Source: Nostoc sp. JL34
Lineage (GTDB): Bacteria; Cyanobacteriota; Cyanobacteriia; Cyanobacteriales; Nostocaceae
Length of the DNA stretch: 39,437 nucleotides
NCBI RefSeq assembly: GCF_017114945.1
Contig: NZ_JABXKQ010000146.1
Location: 1-39,437 of the forward strand
Direction: 5' to 3'
The position numbers were made by a program, and so were the translations under genes. Under the pieces are notes generated by a model that saw only the letters and a program-made list of their open reading frames with translations, searched no databases and was not told the DNA's origin. The stretch's first letter is position 1. Each line of letters begins with the position of its first letter. Shown piece after piece: positions 24,126 to 32,863 of the stretch.

Positions 24126-27100
24126 CTACTCAATCCCTTCAATCCGGTCTTCAACTTCTTGGTACAACTCGCGCAGACGATCTAAATTATCCTCGCTAGT
24201 CTCCCAATAACCGCGTCCATTCACTTCCAACAAAGTTGATACAATCTTGCGAAAAGAATGGGGGTTGAGGTTCAGCAACCGTTTCTGCATTTCTTCATCT
24301 TTGATGAAGGTTTCGTTTGTATCCTCATAAATCCAGTTATCCACAGCGCCAGCTGTCGCACTCCAACCTGTGGTATTCACCAACCGCTTGGAGAGTTCGC
24401 GCACACCTTCGTAACCGTGAGACAGCATCCCCTCGTACCACTTGGGATTTAATAATTTGGTACGCGCATCCAAACGCACGGTTTCTGATAATGTCCGCAC
24501 TTGGGCGTTAGCTGTGGTTGTATCTGCAATATAAGATGCTGGTTTTTTACCATCACCCCGCAGACTTGCCACCAGCTTAGTGGGATCTGAATCAAAGTAG
24601 TGGGAAACGTCCGTTAAGCTAATCTCGGAAGAATCGAGATTTTGGAAAGTTGCATCAGCAGTTTTCAATGTACTTTCAAAAATCTGCCGCGATTCGTCCA
24701 TGATTCCGGGGTTATCGGAATTGAAGGAGAAGGATTTCCGGTTGAGATACATTTCCTGCAACTCGGCTTCGCTATCCCAAGTGCTGTTTTCTACCGCCAA
24801 GTTGATATTTGACGAGTAGGAACCAGAAGCATTGGAGAAAACGCGTGTCGCTGCTTGACGCAGATTAATCCCCATATCCTCAGCTTGCTGCAAAGCGTGT
24901 TTGCGAACAAAGTTCATTTCTAAGGGTTCATCTGCCTCGGCTGCCATTTTCACGCCTTGGTCTAGCAGGTTCATTTGGTTGATGAACAAATCGCGGAATA
25001 CACCAGAACAGTTGATTACTACATCTATTCTGGGTCGTCCCAACTCTTCTAGAGATATCAATTCCAACTTGTTCACCCGTCCCAAGGCATCGGGAACTGG
25101 ACGCACGCCCACCATCCACATAATTTGGGCTAGGGATTCACCGTAAGTTTTGATGTTATCGGTTCCCCAGAGGACACAGGCGATGGTTTCTGGCCATTTA
25201 CCTTCGTTTTCCGCCTTGTTACGGATCAAAAGCCTGTCTACGACGATTTTGGCTGATTGTACTGCTGCTGTTGTGGGGATGGATTGCGGATCGAGTGCAT
25301 GGATATTCTTTCCTGTGGGCAATACATCCGGGTTGCGGATGGGATCGCCACCAGGGCCGGGTAAGATGTACTCACCTTCCAAGCCTCTGAGTAATGCTCC
25401 GAGTTCGTTGTCGGCACAAACTTGTTGCAGGCAAAATTCCAAATACTCAAGTAGGGGTTTTAGGGCGGCGGTGTCAACTTTGGGATAACCTGCTTTATGC
25501 AATGCTTCCACCCAAGGTTCTTTTTTACCCATATTGAAGAAATTCAACCGGGAAACTAGAGAAACTCGTCCTTCTGCGTCGATTTGCTCTTGGACAAGGG
25601 CGGTAACTGCTGCACGGGTTGCCAAAGTGATATCTTGCAATAACTGGACATCTTCTAGAATGCCTCTGTCATTATTTTGGTAAATATCGTCAATGTTACG
25701 CCCAATGCTGTTAGCGATAATTCCCGGTAAGCCTTGAAGTCCTTCTTCTTGACGATCTAGACTAGCAATATTTACCAGAGTTGCGATCGCTTCTTCTGCA
25801 CTTGGCGGTTTACCAATGACGTGCAACCCACAAGGTAACAACCGCGACTCGATTTCCATCAACTTACGGTAGACGTTGCCAACAATGTTATCCCGCTCAT
25901 CGGTACTCATGTCTCTGGCATCGATTTCTGGCAGGTTAATATCCTTATCCAGATTCACGATCCGGCATTTATCCATGATGCTGTTGACGATGGAAACACC
26001 GCGTCCACTATCTTTCAAGGTTTGGTAGGAAGCAATTAACTCGCTGAGTTCCTTCAAACCTTTATACAAACCAGCATTCTCTGCCGGCGGTGTCAAGTAA
26101 GAAATTGTTTCGGCATAACTCCGACGTTTGGCAATTGTCGCCTCACTCGGATTATTCGCTGCGTAGTAATACAGGTTGGGAATTGAGCCAATCAAGTTAT
26201 CTGGATAACAATCGCCAGACATCCCCATCTGTTTACCTGGCATGAATTCCAAGGAACCGTGTGTACCAAAGTGCAGTACAGCATCAGCTTTCCAAACTTG
26301 CTCTAAGTAAGTGTAGTAAGCAGCAAAACCGTGGTGAGGACTAGCGGAACGGGAGAATAACAACCGCATCGGGTCGCCTTCGTAACCAAATGTGGGTTGT
26401 ACACCGATGAAGACATTACCGAATTGCTTACCATAAATCAGCAAGTTTTGCCCGTCGCTGTTGAGATGTCCGGGAGGTGGGCCCCAGTTTTCCTCTAGGC
26501 GTTGAGAGTAAGGGGTAAGTGCCTCATACTCAGGAACCGACATTTTGTAAGCAACGTTGAGTTCTGGGCTGTTGTACTGCGCTTGAGCGTCATGGATGAC
26601 TTCTTGCATCAACGCTTCGGCGGATTCTGGCAATTCTGGTAAGTCGTAGCCGTTATTTTTGAGGGCTTTCATTACCTCGTAGATGGAGCCGAATACATCC
26701 AAGTAAGCGGCGGTTCCCACGTTGCCTTTATCTGGCGGGAAGCTAAAAACGGTGATGGCGACTTTTTTATCCAGCTTCGGCTTGCGGCGGAGGTTAGCCC
26801 ATTTTAAAGCGCGTTCGGCGACAGCTTCCACCCGATCGCGCAGTGCGATCGCTTTCCCTGTAGTCCCATCTCTACCCGATAATATAATCGGCTCAATTGC
26901 CCCATCCAATTCAGGAATTGCAATTTGCAAAGCTACTTGAATTGGATGTAACCCTAAATCGCTATCCATCCACTCTTCTGTGGTTTGGAATACTAAGGGT
27001 AACGCCACCATGTAAGGACGGTTTAAGCGTTTGAGTGATTCAATTGCTTTGGGATGATCTTGTCTAGCTGGGCCACCTACTAAAGCAAAACCAGTCAGCG

Positions 27101-28112
27101 ATATCACTGCATCTACCAACTGTATATTGGTATTTGGTTCGTAGAAATAGGCATCCACAGGCTTGGAGAAATCCAAACCACCAGCAAACACAGGTAGTAC
27201 CCGTGCGCCTAGTGCTTCCAACTCCTGCACCATTGCTACATAATGGGCATCATCCCCTGTAACTAGGTGAGTGCGTTGCAATACTAACCCGACACAAGGA
27301 GCTAGGGGATCTTTTAGATCGCTAGAAATATCCTTACGAGCTGTATACCAATTGAGGTATTCTCTGACATCCTCAAACATACTGGGAGCCAAAGGATGCC
27401 AAATCCCTAAATCGGGATAAACCACCGGCTGTTCGTATGTAGAAGGTGCAAAATTTTGTTTCTCTAAACCTTTAAATACATATTTATCAGCTAGCATCAG
27501 CAAGAAGTTTTCCAGGTTTTCTGGAGAACCACCTAACCAATACTGAAAACTGAGCATGAAATTTCGGGCATCCTGTGCCTTATCCATTGGTAAGAACTTC
27601 AGCACTTGCGGCAGTGTTCGCAAAAGCTTCAGCATCCCATCTTGAAATCCCGCACCGGATTTTTCTTTGCGTTTCCGCATGAATTGAGCGATCGCACTTT
27701 TTGACTGACCCAACTGTGCCAAGGAAAAGCTGCCCATTTTACTCAGGCGCATTACCTCTGGCATGGAGGGAAAGACAACAGAAACGTCCAGGTGATCGCG
27801 GTGTGGTTCTACTGCTGCTACTACTTTCTGTGCTAAGTCCTCGATAAAAATGAGGGAAGCGATGAAGATATTCGCATTCTCAATTTCTCGCTTGAACTCC
27901 TCGTAATTCTCTGGGTCGCGGAGTTCCTCAATCAAGTACCCGCTGATTTCAATCGCCAAGTTGGGATTGTTCGCGTTAATGGTGCGAACCGCTTGCGACA
28001 AAGCACTCTGGTACTGGGACTCAAGCACGACATAGACCACCTTGATTAAACTACGTCCGCGTAAGTTATCAGGCGCAATGTGTCTAATGGTGGACTTGAC
28101 GTGTGTGAACAT
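24126..28112 (-). CDS. chlH: Magnesium chelatase subunit H
   Basis: Large porphyrin-binding subunit that holds protoporphyrin IX while ChlI and ChlD drive Mg insertion, the committed step of chlorophyll synthesis. The product is 1328 residues, standard for ChlH. Conserved stretches include GLVLQRTHLVTGDDAHYVAM, AVLHFGTHGSLEFMPGKQMG and VVINCSGVFRDLFINQMNLL, with GYEGVRELSKRLVNTTGWSA near the C-terminus. GGAG precedes the ATG by 11 nt. It stands alone, with ~400 bp of AT-rich DNA upstream and the MITE-like element right after it. Confidence 0.99.
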   Translation of the reverse strand: MFTHVKSTIRHIAPDNLRGRSLIKVVYVVLESQYQSALSQAVRTINANNPNLAIEISGYLIEELRDPENYEEFKREIENANIFIASLIFIEDLAQKVVAAVEPHRDHLDVSVVFPSMPEVMRLSKMGSFSLAQLGQSKSAIAQFMRKRKEKSGAGFQDGMLKLLRTLPQVLKFLPMDKAQDARNFMLSFQYWLGGSPENLENFLLMLADKYVFKGLEKQNFAPSTYEQPVVYPDLGIWHPLAPSMFEDVREYLNWYTARKDISSDLKDPLAPCVGLVLQRTHLVTGDDAHYVAMVQELEALGARVLPVFAGGLDFSKPVDAYFYEPNTNIQLVDAVISLTGFALVGGPARQDHPKAIESLKRLNRPYMVALPLVFQTTEEWMDSDLGLHPIQVALQIAIPELDGAIEPIILSGRDGTTGKAIALRDRVEAVAERALKWANLRRKPKLDKKVAITVFSFPPDKGNVGTAAYLDVFGSIYEVMKALKNNGYDLPELPESAEALMQEVIHDAQAQYNSPELNVAYKMSVPEYEALTPYSQRLEENWGPPPGHLNSDGQNLLIYGKQFGNVFIGVQPTFGYEGDPMRLLFSRSASPHHGFAAYYTYLEQVWKADAVLHFGTHGSLEFMPGKQMGMSGDCYPDNLIGSIPNLYYYAANNPSEATIAKRRSYAETISYLTPPAENAGLYKGLKELSELIASYQTLKDSGRGVSIVNSIMDKCRIVNLDKDINLPEIDARDMSTDERDNIVGNVYRKLMEIESRLLPCGLHVIGKPPSAEEAIATLVNIASLDRQEEGLQGLPGIIANSIGRNIDDIYQNNDRGILEDVQLLQDITLATRAAVTALVQEQIDAEGRVSLVSRLNFFNMGKKEPWVEALHKAGYPKVDTAALKPLLEYLEFCLQQVCADNELGALLRGLEGEYILPGPGGDPIRNPDVLPTGKNIHALDPQSIPTTAAVQSAKIVVDRLLIRNKAENEGKWPETIACVLWGTDNIKTYGESLAQIMWMVGVRPVPDALGRVNKLELISLEELGRPRIDVVINCSGVFRDLFINQMNLLDQGVKMAAEADEPLEMNFVRKHALQQAEDMGINLRQAATRVFSNASGSYSSNINLAVENSTWDSEAELQEMYLNRKSFSFNSDNPGIMDESRQIFESTLKTADATFQNLDSSEISLTDVSHYFDSDPTKLVASLRGDGKKPASYIADTTTANAQVRTLSETVRLDARTKLLNPKWYEGMLSHGYEGVRELSKRLVNTTGWSATAGAVDNWIYEDTNETFIKDEEMQKRLLNLNPHSFRKIVSTLLEVNGRGYWETSEDNLDRLRELYQEVEDRIEGIE

Positions 28113-28400
28113 GCTTCTTCGGCTCCTTTGATGCGTGTTCTCTGAAGGAAGTTCCTAGCGGCATCATCAGCCACAGGTAACTTGTGATCTTTTAGGCAAT
28201 ATCTGTTTTTTATCAGAAAACGCTTGCCCAGTAGGCATTTTATCGCCTATATGACACAAATCGATATAAAAAACGAAATATTTCTTTGTAATTGTTGACT
28301 TTACATAAAAGTGTTCGCTCACTTATTTGTAAAATATTGTTACATTTTTAAATAACTAAATATCTATTAAGCAATAGTGCAGCAGTTATAAAACAAAACT

Positions 28401-28439
28401 TGCCTATGCTGACTAAATATTTTTTAGTCAGCATAGGCA
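28401..28439 (-). terminator. Strong hairpin, likely terminator of the membrane-protein operon
   Basis: Perfect 17-nt arms TGCCTATGCTGACTAAA / TTTAGTCAGCATAGGCA (28401-28417 and 28423-28439) around a 5-nt loop. On the minus strand the sequence after the stem is T-rich (AAGTTTTGTTTTAT), right for ending the operon at 30194-28516. It lies in the 403-bp chlH upstream region, in which no gene is seen. Confidence 0.65.
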
Positions 28440-28515
28440 GCCTTCAATTATGTAATTGCGGATTATACTAAAAAAAACAACAGAAACTTGGTATCTGCTG
28501 ACGAACAAGCAACTT

Positions 28516-28713
28516 TTATTTAGCCAATATTGGCTTGCTATTTAAAGTATCCAAAATTCCATCATGGAATTTATTTACTGAAGATAAAACTCCTTTTTCT
28601 TTATCATTCAGTAATGAGTCTTTTACCTCATTCAAATAATTGTTGAGGTTTTCTCTTAGAATTGGTCTTTCTACTTTAACTGTATGATAATGATCCCAGA
28701 TATCCCATGCTAA
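28516..28713 (-). other. Out-of-frame C-terminal coding segment of the preceding gene
   Basis: Immediately past the stop of the 28710-29801 gene, the -1 frame stays open for 65 codons: LAWDIWDHYHTVKVERPILR, then ENLNNYLNEVKDSLLNDKEK, then GVLSSVNKFHDGILDTLNSK and PILAK, stop at 28516. Composition is natural and charged, and it joins the end of the upstream frame smoothly (..NPLAGLGV | LAWDIWDH..) if one T is restored in GAGTTTAGC. I read it as the real C-terminus, cut off by a one-base loss or an assembly error. Confidence 0.75.
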
Positions 28714-29801
28714 ACTCCTAATCCAGCAAGAGGATTCAGTAGCTCTAAACCTAAAAGTCCCGCAGCTACTTCACCTGTTCCTTCTGTTGCTACCTTTGTG
28801 GCAGTTTTAGTTGCTAAGATAGCAACTACTTTAGAAGTTCCTTTACTCACAATTCCTGTAGCAATTTTCTTAGTACCAATGACACTAACAGCTTTTATCA
28901 TTGCACTGGCGGCTACATAACCTGTACCACGCGAAAGTGCGCGAATAGAGAGATTTTGCTCTTTGCTACCTGTATTATATGTTGTACTTCCTAAACCTTC
29001 TAAAAATTCTTCCCAAACAGGTCGAGGAATCTGATACTGACTTTGGATTCCTGCTAATTTTTGATTAGCTTCAGATACATATTGATCAATTGCTTCTCTT
29101 GTAAAACGTTCCATTTCAAGTTGCATTGATGATGGTTGCAAAACCTTTTTAGTAAATTCATTTTGGAAATTACCAATTAATTTTTCAGCTTTTTCTTCTT
29201 CTGAACTAGCACTAATATTTACCCAAATAGCTTCTACACCAACACCCCACTGAGTAAAATAATTGTAGTACCAATCGAGAAACGGATGGTCTACACGTTG
29301 CATTACCTCATCATGCCATTGTTCCAGATTATTCGATGCAGATGTTCTGGCACTAACTAATGCCTTACCAAGGGTATTTGCAACGTCATCAGACATTTGA
29401 AATAGCTTTTGTTCAGGAATAGTAATGGTGACAGTATTTGATTTGCGTTTAGATGCATCGCTGATGTGATTAAGCGAAAAATTACCCCATAGTTGAATAA
29501 TGATTATGAAAAAAACACCAATCCAAATGAATTTAGATGCAGATTTAATAAAATCACTATAGGCATGAATACGCTCTGTCTTCTGAGAAAAAGTCCCTTC
29601 ATCAACAGGCTTGGATTGAGAATTAGCCTTAAATAGGGCAGTAAACAGATTATTTAAGCTTGATGGTATAGTTTGGAAAAATGAAATTATCTTTTTATAC
29701 AACTCTCCTTTTTGTCCTTCTCCAATCGTTTGATTATTTTCCCCTGATTCAGATACAGGATTTTGAGTTAATTCTTGTTCTTGATTAGTGTTCATAGTCA
29801 A
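28710..29801 (-). CDS. Membrane protein of unknown function, C-terminus frameshifted
   Basis: The product is 363 residues as it stands, ~428 with the tail at 28516-28713. Residues 1-90 are polar and cytosolic in character; residues ~93-112 form one membrane helix (FIWIGVFFIIIIQLW); residues 113-285 are a soluble, mainly helical region (SNNLEQWHDEVMQRVDHPFL, then FTQWGVGVEAIWVNI); and residues ~290-363 are a run of Ala/Gly/Lys/Thr-rich hydrophobic segments (VAASAMIKAVSVIGTKKIA). The latter is the kind of sequence that inserts into membranes. It follows the small membrane gene by 48 bp, same strand. I do not recognise the family. The start codon is clear (ATG, MTMNTNQEQEL). Confidence 0.75.
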   Translation of the reverse strand: MTMNTNQEQELTQNPVSESGENNQTIGEGQKGELYKKIISFFQTIPSSLNNLFTALFKANSQSKPVDEGTFSQKTERIHAYSDFIKSASKFIWIGVFFIIIIQLWGNFSLNHISDASKRKSNTVTITIPEQKLFQMSDDVANTLGKALVSARTSASNNLEQWHDEVMQRVDHPFLDWYYNYFTQWGVGVEAIWVNISASSEEEKAEKLIGNFQNEFTKKVLQPSSMQLEMERFTREAIDQYVSEANQKLAGIQSQYQIPRPVWEEFLEGLGSTTYNTGSKEQNLSIRALSRGTGYVAASAMIKAVSVIGTKKIATGIVSKGTSKVVAILATKTATKVATEGTGEVAAGLLGLELLNPLAGLGV

Positions 29802-29849
29802 CTTTTTTGTTTGAAGTATCGATTAATAAAATATGGAAGAGTATCTCAG

Positions 29850-30194
29850 TTATGCAAGTTTTCTCAAATAATCCTTTATCTTCAACTTCAAATCGCTTGA
29901 AATAGGGTAGGATTCAATTTCGCGTTCTATATCTGATTTAGATTTCCCTTTTATTCTAAGTTGATCTACTGTAGACTTAAAAATTGCTTCAAATCCATAC
30001 TCAGCTAATCCTTGTGACATTAGAGCAAGCAAGCCAAGTACAGCAATTCCTCCAAGCATTCCGAATGGCCCACCAAGCACTGCTAAAGCTGCTGTTATTG
30101 CAGCTGCTCCAGCCCATCCCGTCACAGCCATAGCAACCAAAAGTACAAGACCAGGCACACCTAATGCCGCGATTTTGTCAACTAGCTTATCCAT
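29850..30194 (-). CDS. Small Gly/Ala-rich membrane protein, unknown
   Basis: The product is 114 residues. Residues 8-62 are two or three closely packed hydrophobic segments very rich in Gly and Ala (GVPGLVLLVAMAVTGWAGAA, then AVLGGPFGMLGGIAVLGLLA); residues 63-114 are a charged helical tail (GFEAIFKSTVDQLRIKGKSK, then EIESYPISSDLKLKIKDYL). The layout of a membrane-active head plus a regulatory-looking cytosolic tail recurs in small cyanobacterial proteins I cannot name. First gene of a two-gene unit with the larger membrane protein, divergent from the HTH gene (140 bp between). Confidence 0.78.
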   Translation of the reverse strand: MDKLVDKIAALGVPGLVLLVAMAVTGWAGAAAITAALAVLGGPFGMLGGIAVLGLLALMSQGLAEYGFEAIFKSTVDQLRIKGKSKSDIEREIESYPISSDLKLKIKDYLRKLA

Positions 30195-30334
30195 AATAGA
30201 TTACTAAAACTAATGTAATTTTTGTTGCTTCTATCTCAGTAGAATGCAATTAAAAGCTAATCATCCCCTAGCTGCCATCAGGGATAATGGTAAAATTACA
30301 TCAGGAAATTTAAGACAATCTTCAAAATTGGACT

Positions 30335-30823
30335 ATGGCATCCAGCAATGAACCCTTTATGCAAGCAGAAAACCACTGGGACTTAGAAACCCTTTACTCT
30401 GATTTGTCATCAGTAAAAAATAAGCGTTTGACACCAGTTGAAAAGCGACACTTGCGAGGTTTGCTTTGTGGCTTAAGTCCGGCTGAAATAGCTGAGAAAC
30501 TTGGTAAAAATGGGAAGGGTGTAGAAACTGATCTCTGTGCAACCGTATATAGGTATGTAAAAAGTCTTCTGGATAAGTCTGATGAAAAGTTAGAAAATTG
30601 GCGAAATATTTCTGAATGGCTTGATGATGCAGGGTATAAAAATCAGTCGATAAAGGTTCCAGGCTTAGATTTATCACCTGATAAAGCAGTTGTTAATGTA
30701 ACTAATATAAATATTGAAAATAATCAAATAGTATTTTTGATTAGTATGAAAATCCCCACTTCTCAAGATTTAGATTCTTTGGAAGATGAATTAAATAATT
30801 TAGATAATTATAAAAGCAATTAG
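30335..30823 (+). CDS. Helix-turn-helix protein of unknown function
   Basis: The product is 162 residues. Residues 31-75 form an HTH of the LuxR/sigma-4 kind: LTPVEKRHLRGLLCGLSPAE, IAEKLGKNGKGVETDLC, then YRYVKSLL, followed by WRNISEWLDDAGYK. From memory this arrangement resembles the N-terminal HTH modules that cyanobacteria place ahead of NACHT/WD40-type signalling ATPases; here it stands alone with a C-terminal strand-rich part (AVVNVTNINIENNQIVFLIS) and an acidic tail. Divergent from the two membrane-protein genes, and thus a candidate regulator or partner. Function not established. Confidence 0.7.
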   Translation: MASSNEPFMQAENHWDLETLYSDLSSVKNKRLTPVEKRHLRGLLCGLSPAEIAEKLGKNGKGVETDLCATVYRYVKSLLDKSDEKLENWRNISEWLDDAGYKNQSIKVPGLDLSPDKAVVNVTNINIENNQIVFLISMKIPTSQDLDSLEDELNNLDNYKSN

Positions 30824-30874
30824 TATTTATCTTCTGCCTAAATCAGACTATGCTTGATAAGCAAACAGGTAAAA

Positions 30875-31129
30875 ATGAAGTATATAATTTCTCGTCATGC
30901 ACAGACAGAGATGGAGCGAAGAAATATATCTAAAGCTGTAGTTGAATCCGTTCTGAATGCTCCTGGGCAAGTAGTGCCAGAAAAAGAAGGTAGAAAAGTC
31001 TACCAGTCAAAAATTAACTTTGGTAGTGGGAAAACATTCTTGCTACGCGTTATCTTAGTAGATGATGTTGACCCAGCAGTTGTAATAACCGTATATAAAA
31101 CTAGTAAGATTGAAAAATACTGGAGATAA
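30875..31129 (+). CDS. DUF4258 protein, putative RelE-like toxin
   Basis: The product is 84 residues from the ATG at 30875 (AGG about 7 nt upstream; the frame also opens at a TTG at 30854). ISRHAQTEMERRNISKAVVE is the DUF4258 opening, followed by GRKVYQSKINF and LRVILVDDVDPAVVITVYKTSKIEKYW, which ends in the strand that closes a RelE-like fold. It stands 2 bp before a DUF2283 gene, the usual partner, so a toxin role is likely by family association; activity is unproven for this family as far as I know. Confidence 0.85.
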   Translation: MKYIISRHAQTEMERRNISKAVVESVLNAPGQVVPEKEGRKVYQSKINFGSGKTFLLRVILVDDVDPAVVITVYKTSKIEKYWR

Positions 31130-31131
31130 AA

Positions 31132-31329
31132 ATGAAAATTACCTATGATCCAGAAGTAGATATATTAAGAATTATATTGAGTGATGTACCTATAGAAGAT
31201 AGTGACGAAGAAAAGCCAGGGGTAATTTTAGATTACGACGAAGATGGAAATATTATAGCCCTAGAAATATTAGACGCTTCAAAAAGAATCGATAATCCAC
31301 GTTCCCTAGAGTATTCGATTTCTACATAA
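31132..31329 (+). CDS. DUF2283 protein, putative antitoxin
   Basis: The product is 65 residues. MKITYDPEVDILRIILSD, then GVILDYDEDGNIIALEILDA is the DUF2283 pattern: a small beta-rich acidic protein (net charge strongly negative), expected to wrap a basic toxin. Its start lies 2 bp after the DUF4258 stop, so the order is toxin first. Confidence 0.87.
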   Translation: MKITYDPEVDILRIILSDVPIEDSDEEKPGVILDYDEDGNIIALEILDASKRIDNPRSLEYSIST

Positions 31330-31413
31330 TAGAGGTTTGAGAGCCTTAGCGTACAGCTCTTCGTATTTTTCAAGCGATCCTGTTTGAAGTACAGACAAAT
31401 ATACGATTAACTA

Positions 31414-32721
31414 ATGACTCAAGTAGATATTCTCATCCTATCAAATGGCCCGGGTGAGGTAACAACCTGGGTACGTCCGGTAGTAAAAGCGTTGCGGCAA
31501 AAATTAGGGGACGATCGTTCTTTAGTGAGGATTTCTATAGTCTTGTCGCCTTGCTCAAATGCCAGTGGTAAAGAAGCTGCGATCGCTCTTTCTTACCCAG
31601 AAGTAGATAGAGTTCAGTCAGCAGAGCATTTTTGGCAATTTTTGCTTTGGGGTAAAACATTTGATAATTGGGACTGGAGAAGTCGCGGTGTAGTTGTTTT
31701 CCTGGGTGGCGATCAAATTTTTCCCGTAGTCATAGGCAAAAAGCTCGGATATCGCACAGTAGTTTACGCTGAATGGGAAGCGAGATGGCATAATTGGATT
31801 GATCGCTTTGGCGTGATGAAACCCAAAGTTGCTGCCCTTGTTCCCCAGAAATATGCTCACAAATTCACCGTTGTAGGTGATTTGATGGTAGAAGCAGCGG
31901 GTGAAACAGGGGAGAGCCTAGATTCAAATTCCTCTCTGTCTATCACTCCATCACTCAAAACTGAATTGATTGGTATGCTCCCTGGATCAAAAGCAGCGAA
32001 ATTAGCCCAAGGAGTACCATTAACTTTAGGCATTGCCGAATACGTTTATGCAAAAAGACCCCAAACCAGATTTGTGATTCCTGTAGCCCCAACTTTAGAT
32101 TTACAAACTTTAGCTAGTTTTGCCGATCTCGAAAAAAACTCTATTGCTAAAATCTTTGGCTTTGGCGGTGCTTCCTTAATTATCCCAGAGGATGCTAAAA
32201 GCAAGGCATTGCTCAAAACTGCAACGGGCTTAACTGTGGAACTGTGGCAAGAAAACCCTGCATATCACTTATTATCCCAGTGCTGCATCTGCTTGACTAC
32301 GGTGGGGGCAAACACTGCCGAACTTGGTGCTTTAGGAGTGCCAATGATTGTTTTACTACCAACGCAGCAACTTGATGCCATGCGTTCTTGGGATGGTTTA
32401 CCTGGATTGTTGGCAAATCTGCCAGGGTTAGGTATGCCCTTTGCTAAGGTGATTAATTGGTCATTTCTGAGATTTGTGAGACACAAAGGTTTATTAGCAT
32501 GGCCAAATATCTGGGCACAGGAAGAGATAGTCCCAGAAATTATGGGTAAAGTTCAACCGCAAGAAGTTGGGAAAATGGTTTTAGACTTTTTGACGAATCC
32601 AGAAAAATTGGATGATATGCGCGCTAAACTCCGCAATATTCGCGGTGAAAGCGGTGCAGCCCAGAAGATAGCACAGATTGTTGGTGAGGAAATTGGGAAG
32701 TCGGGAGAGATGAGGAAGTAA
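31414..32721 (+). CDS. Lipid-A-disaccharide synthase-related glycosyltransferase
   Basis: The product is 435 residues. LILSNGPGEVTTWVRPVV at the N-terminus, GVVVFLGGDQIFPVVIGKKLG, then LIGMLPGSKAAKLAQGVP (the phosphate-binding loop) and CLTTVGANTAELGALGVPMIVLLP match the cyanobacterial LpxB-related family (TIGR03492), GT-B fold. True LpxB joins UDP-diacyl-GlcN to lipid X; these relatives are kept even in cyanobacteria whose lipid A pathway is atypical, so the acceptor is uncertain. No lpxA/C/D gene adjoins it. Confidence 0.9.
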   Translation: MTQVDILILSNGPGEVTTWVRPVVKALRQKLGDDRSLVRISIVLSPCSNASGKEAAIALSYPEVDRVQSAEHFWQFLLWGKTFDNWDWRSRGVVVFLGGDQIFPVVIGKKLGYRTVVYAEWEARWHNWIDRFGVMKPKVAALVPQKYAHKFTVVGDLMVEAAGETGESLDSNSSLSITPSLKTELIGMLPGSKAAKLAQGVPLTLGIAEYVYAKRPQTRFVIPVAPTLDLQTLASFADLEKNSIAKIFGFGGASLIIPEDAKSKALLKTATGLTVELWQENPAYHLLSQCCICLTTVGANTAELGALGVPMIVLLPTQQLDAMRSWDGLPGLLANLPGLGMPFAKVINWSFLRFVRHKGLLAWPNIWAQEEIVPEIMGKVQPQEVGKMVLDFLTNPEKLDDMRAKLRNIRGESGAAQKIAQIVGEEIGKSGEMRK

Positions 32722-32750
32722 GAGTACTCCAAGTAAAAAAATGCCCAGTT

Positions 32751-32799
32751 GTCATTGCGTTCGCGTAGCGTCTCGTAGAGAGCGAAGCGAAGCAATGAC
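32751..32799. repeat. Palindromic dispersed repeat
   Basis: GTCATTGCGTTCGCG on the left and GCGAAGCGAAGCAATGAC on the right form a near-perfect inverted repeat around TAGCGTCTCGTAGAGA. It lies 30 bp after the glycosyltransferase stop codon, in the convergent gap before the next gene, where it may act as a terminator. It shares the CGCGTAGCG motif with the insert in aroB. Confidence 0.7.
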
Positions 32800-32863
32800 G
32801 TGTTTTGGATCATTTATTTTGTGGAACACTCTAAAGCAACATCCCCCTCATTTTTACTCTGGC

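Noticed and set aside
28113..28400. Possible riboswitch or leader RNA upstream of chlH
   Set aside because: AT-rich with no conserved aptamer pattern that I can identify; the only strong structure (28401-28439) fits a terminator for the gene before it.
30357..30677. 106-codon minus-strand frame opposite the HTH gene
   Set aside because: Antisense shadow; the plus-strand HTH protein has a recognisable fold and a sensible position.
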